Below are positions 5,733 through 6,577 of a stretch of DNA of 6,577 nt, one piece after another; the stretch's first letter is position 1, and the number at the start of each line of letters is the position of its first letter. The notes under the pieces were generated by a model. The model did not search any database, had not been told where the DNA came from, and saw only the letters and a list, made by a program, of their open reading frames with translations. Position numbers and translations under genes: made by a program. This DNA comes from Deltaproteobacteria bacterium. Lineage in GTDB: Bacteria > Desulfobacterota > Desulfarculia > Adiutricales > JAGVGV01. The stretch is from the NCBI GenBank assembly GCA_020056895.1, contig JAGVGV010000032.1, positions 1 to 6,577 of the forward strand. Reading direction: 5' to 3'.

Positions 5733-6577
5733 TGGGCAAAACCCGTTTCGCGATAATACCGAAGGGCGCCTGGGTGGAACGGCGCGGACTGGGGCAGCAC
5801 CATCCGGCGGGGGTCCAGCTCGGCGAGGGTGGGATGGAGCTTTTTCAGGTCGTCGAGGTGTTCGAACAATTCCCGGGTGATGAGGTACGCCAGGTCTTCG
5901 GGCATTTGAGCCGAAGCGACAAGGGTGGTCACCACGCCGACGGTTTGGATGGGTTCCGAAGAATGGACGGCTCCGGGGTACAACTGGGTAGGGAGTGTAA
6001 GCCGCGAATAAAAGGGATACCGTTCCAGAATCCGGTCCAGGTGCGGTACGGGTAGGAACCGGATTTTCCGCGGCCCCAGAGAGGCTTCGAGAATGGCCCC
6101 GTTGGGGTGGCCCACGGTAAAGAAGAAGGCGTCGATCTGGCCCTCCTGAAGCAGCCCGGGAGCCTCGGAAGGGTCCAGAAACACGGTCTGGAGATCGGAT
6201 TGATGGTCCAGGCCGGCATGAGTCAACACCTCGATGGCCTGCCGCCGGGTTCCGGAACCGGGACTGCCCAGGCTGACCCTTTTCCCTCTAAGGTCGGCCA
6301 GGGTCCGGATGCCCGTATCTTCGGCGGCGACGATGGTCAAATATTCGTTGTGGAGCGATAACAGATGGCGGATGTCCTTCCGGGCCCGTCCTTCCCATTC
6401 GGCCAGCCCGGAAACGGCCCGGTATTGGCCATCGGATTGGACAAGGCCCAAGTGGAGCTGTCCGGCGGCCACGGCATCCAGGTTGTACGAGGAGCCATCG
6501 GTAATTTCAACCATACAGCGCAGGCCGTGTTCGTCCCGATTCCGGTTGAGCGTCCGGGCAATGGCCCCGCCCACGGG
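5729..6577 (-). CDS. TAXI-family TRAP transporter solute receptor (5' end missing)
   Basis: This is the C-terminal 282 residues of a periplasmic substrate-binding protein of the TAXI type, which delivers a solute to a fused-membrane TRAP permease. Segments typical of TAXI receptors appear in order: 'PVGGAIARTLNRNRDEHG' at the window edge, 'SSYNLDAVAAGQLHLGLVQSD', 'LADLRGKRVSLGSPGSGTR' (the glycine-rich ligand loop), 'IDAFFFTVGHPNGAILEA', and 'FHPGALRYYRETG' near the C-terminus. The first visible codons match the internal 'YYPxGGAI' region of the family. The signal peptide and roughly the first 40 residues therefore lie outside the window, and the GTG at 6574 is not the true start. The C-terminus appears complete. 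The gene overlaps the downstream DUF1566 gene by 4 bp. No TRAP permease is visible here; it may lie beyond the right edge or elsewhere in the genome. The substrate cannot be told from sequence; characterised relatives bind small carboxylates. Confidence 0.93.
   Translation of the reverse strand, partial: PVGGAIARTLNRNRDEHGLRCMVEITDGSSYNLDAVAAGQLHLGLVQSDGQYRAVSGLAEWEGRARKDIRHLLSLHNEYLTIVAAEDTGIRTLADLRGKRVSLGSPGSGTRRQAIEVLTHAGLDHQSDLQTVFLDPSEAPGLLQEGQIDAFFFTVGHPNGAILEASLGPRKIRFLPVPHLDRILERYPFYSRLTLPTQLYPGAVHSSEPIQTVGVVTTLVASAQMPEDLAYLITRELFEHLDDLKKLHPTLAELDPRRMVLPQSAPFHPGALRYYRETGFAQ

Noticed and set aside
5202..5756. Plus-strand 184-codon frame opposite the DUF1566 gene
   Set aside because: It is a shadow of the DUF1566 coding frame. 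The minus frame has a signal peptide and the domain hallmarks.

Overview
The window is one stretch of a GC-rich bacterial chromosome with five protein genes. The gene set is an EndoQ/UvrD fusion, a TAXI-family solute receptor, a DUF1566 protein and several lipoproteins. Together with the high GC and Gram-negative lipoprotein signals, this suggests a Desulfobacterota (deltaproteobacterial, probably sulfate-reducer-like) genome. That assignment is inference from gene content; no rRNA or other marker gene is present. No tRNA, IS element, CRISPR array or phage gene was seen.

Layout. (1) Positions 1-2702, minus strand: a 900-codon open frame that runs off the left edge. Its first ~430 residues are an endonuclease Q (EndoQ) type PHP nuclease with a zinc-binding segment, and a linker joins this to a UvrD/Rep superfamily 1 helicase. 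The window ends just after helicase motif V. (2) 2703-2849: a divergent intergenic region with a sigma-70-like promoter for the rightward gene. (3) 2850-3293, plus: a small predicted lipoprotein whose soluble part resembles the C-terminal domain of the type II secretion pseudopilin GspG, but without a prepilin helix. (4) 3445-4107 and 4330-4992, plus: two tandem paralogous lipoproteins of 220 residues each, about 69% identical after the lipid-attachment cysteine. They share about 68 bp of upstream DNA and have clearly lower GC than their flanks. (5) 5007-5732 and 5729-6577, minus: a two-gene unit in which a TAXI-type periplasmic solute receptor (5' end outside the window) overlaps a secreted DUF1566 protein by 4 bp.

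The genes form three separate stories rather than one pathway: a DNA-repair nuclease-helicase, a set of envelope lipoproteins, and a transporter receptor coupled to a secreted protein of unknown function. The most interesting items are the EndoQ-helicase fusion, with a sliding-clamp-like peptide at the end of its nuclease part, the tandem lipoprotein duplication, and the TAXI-DUF1566 coupling.
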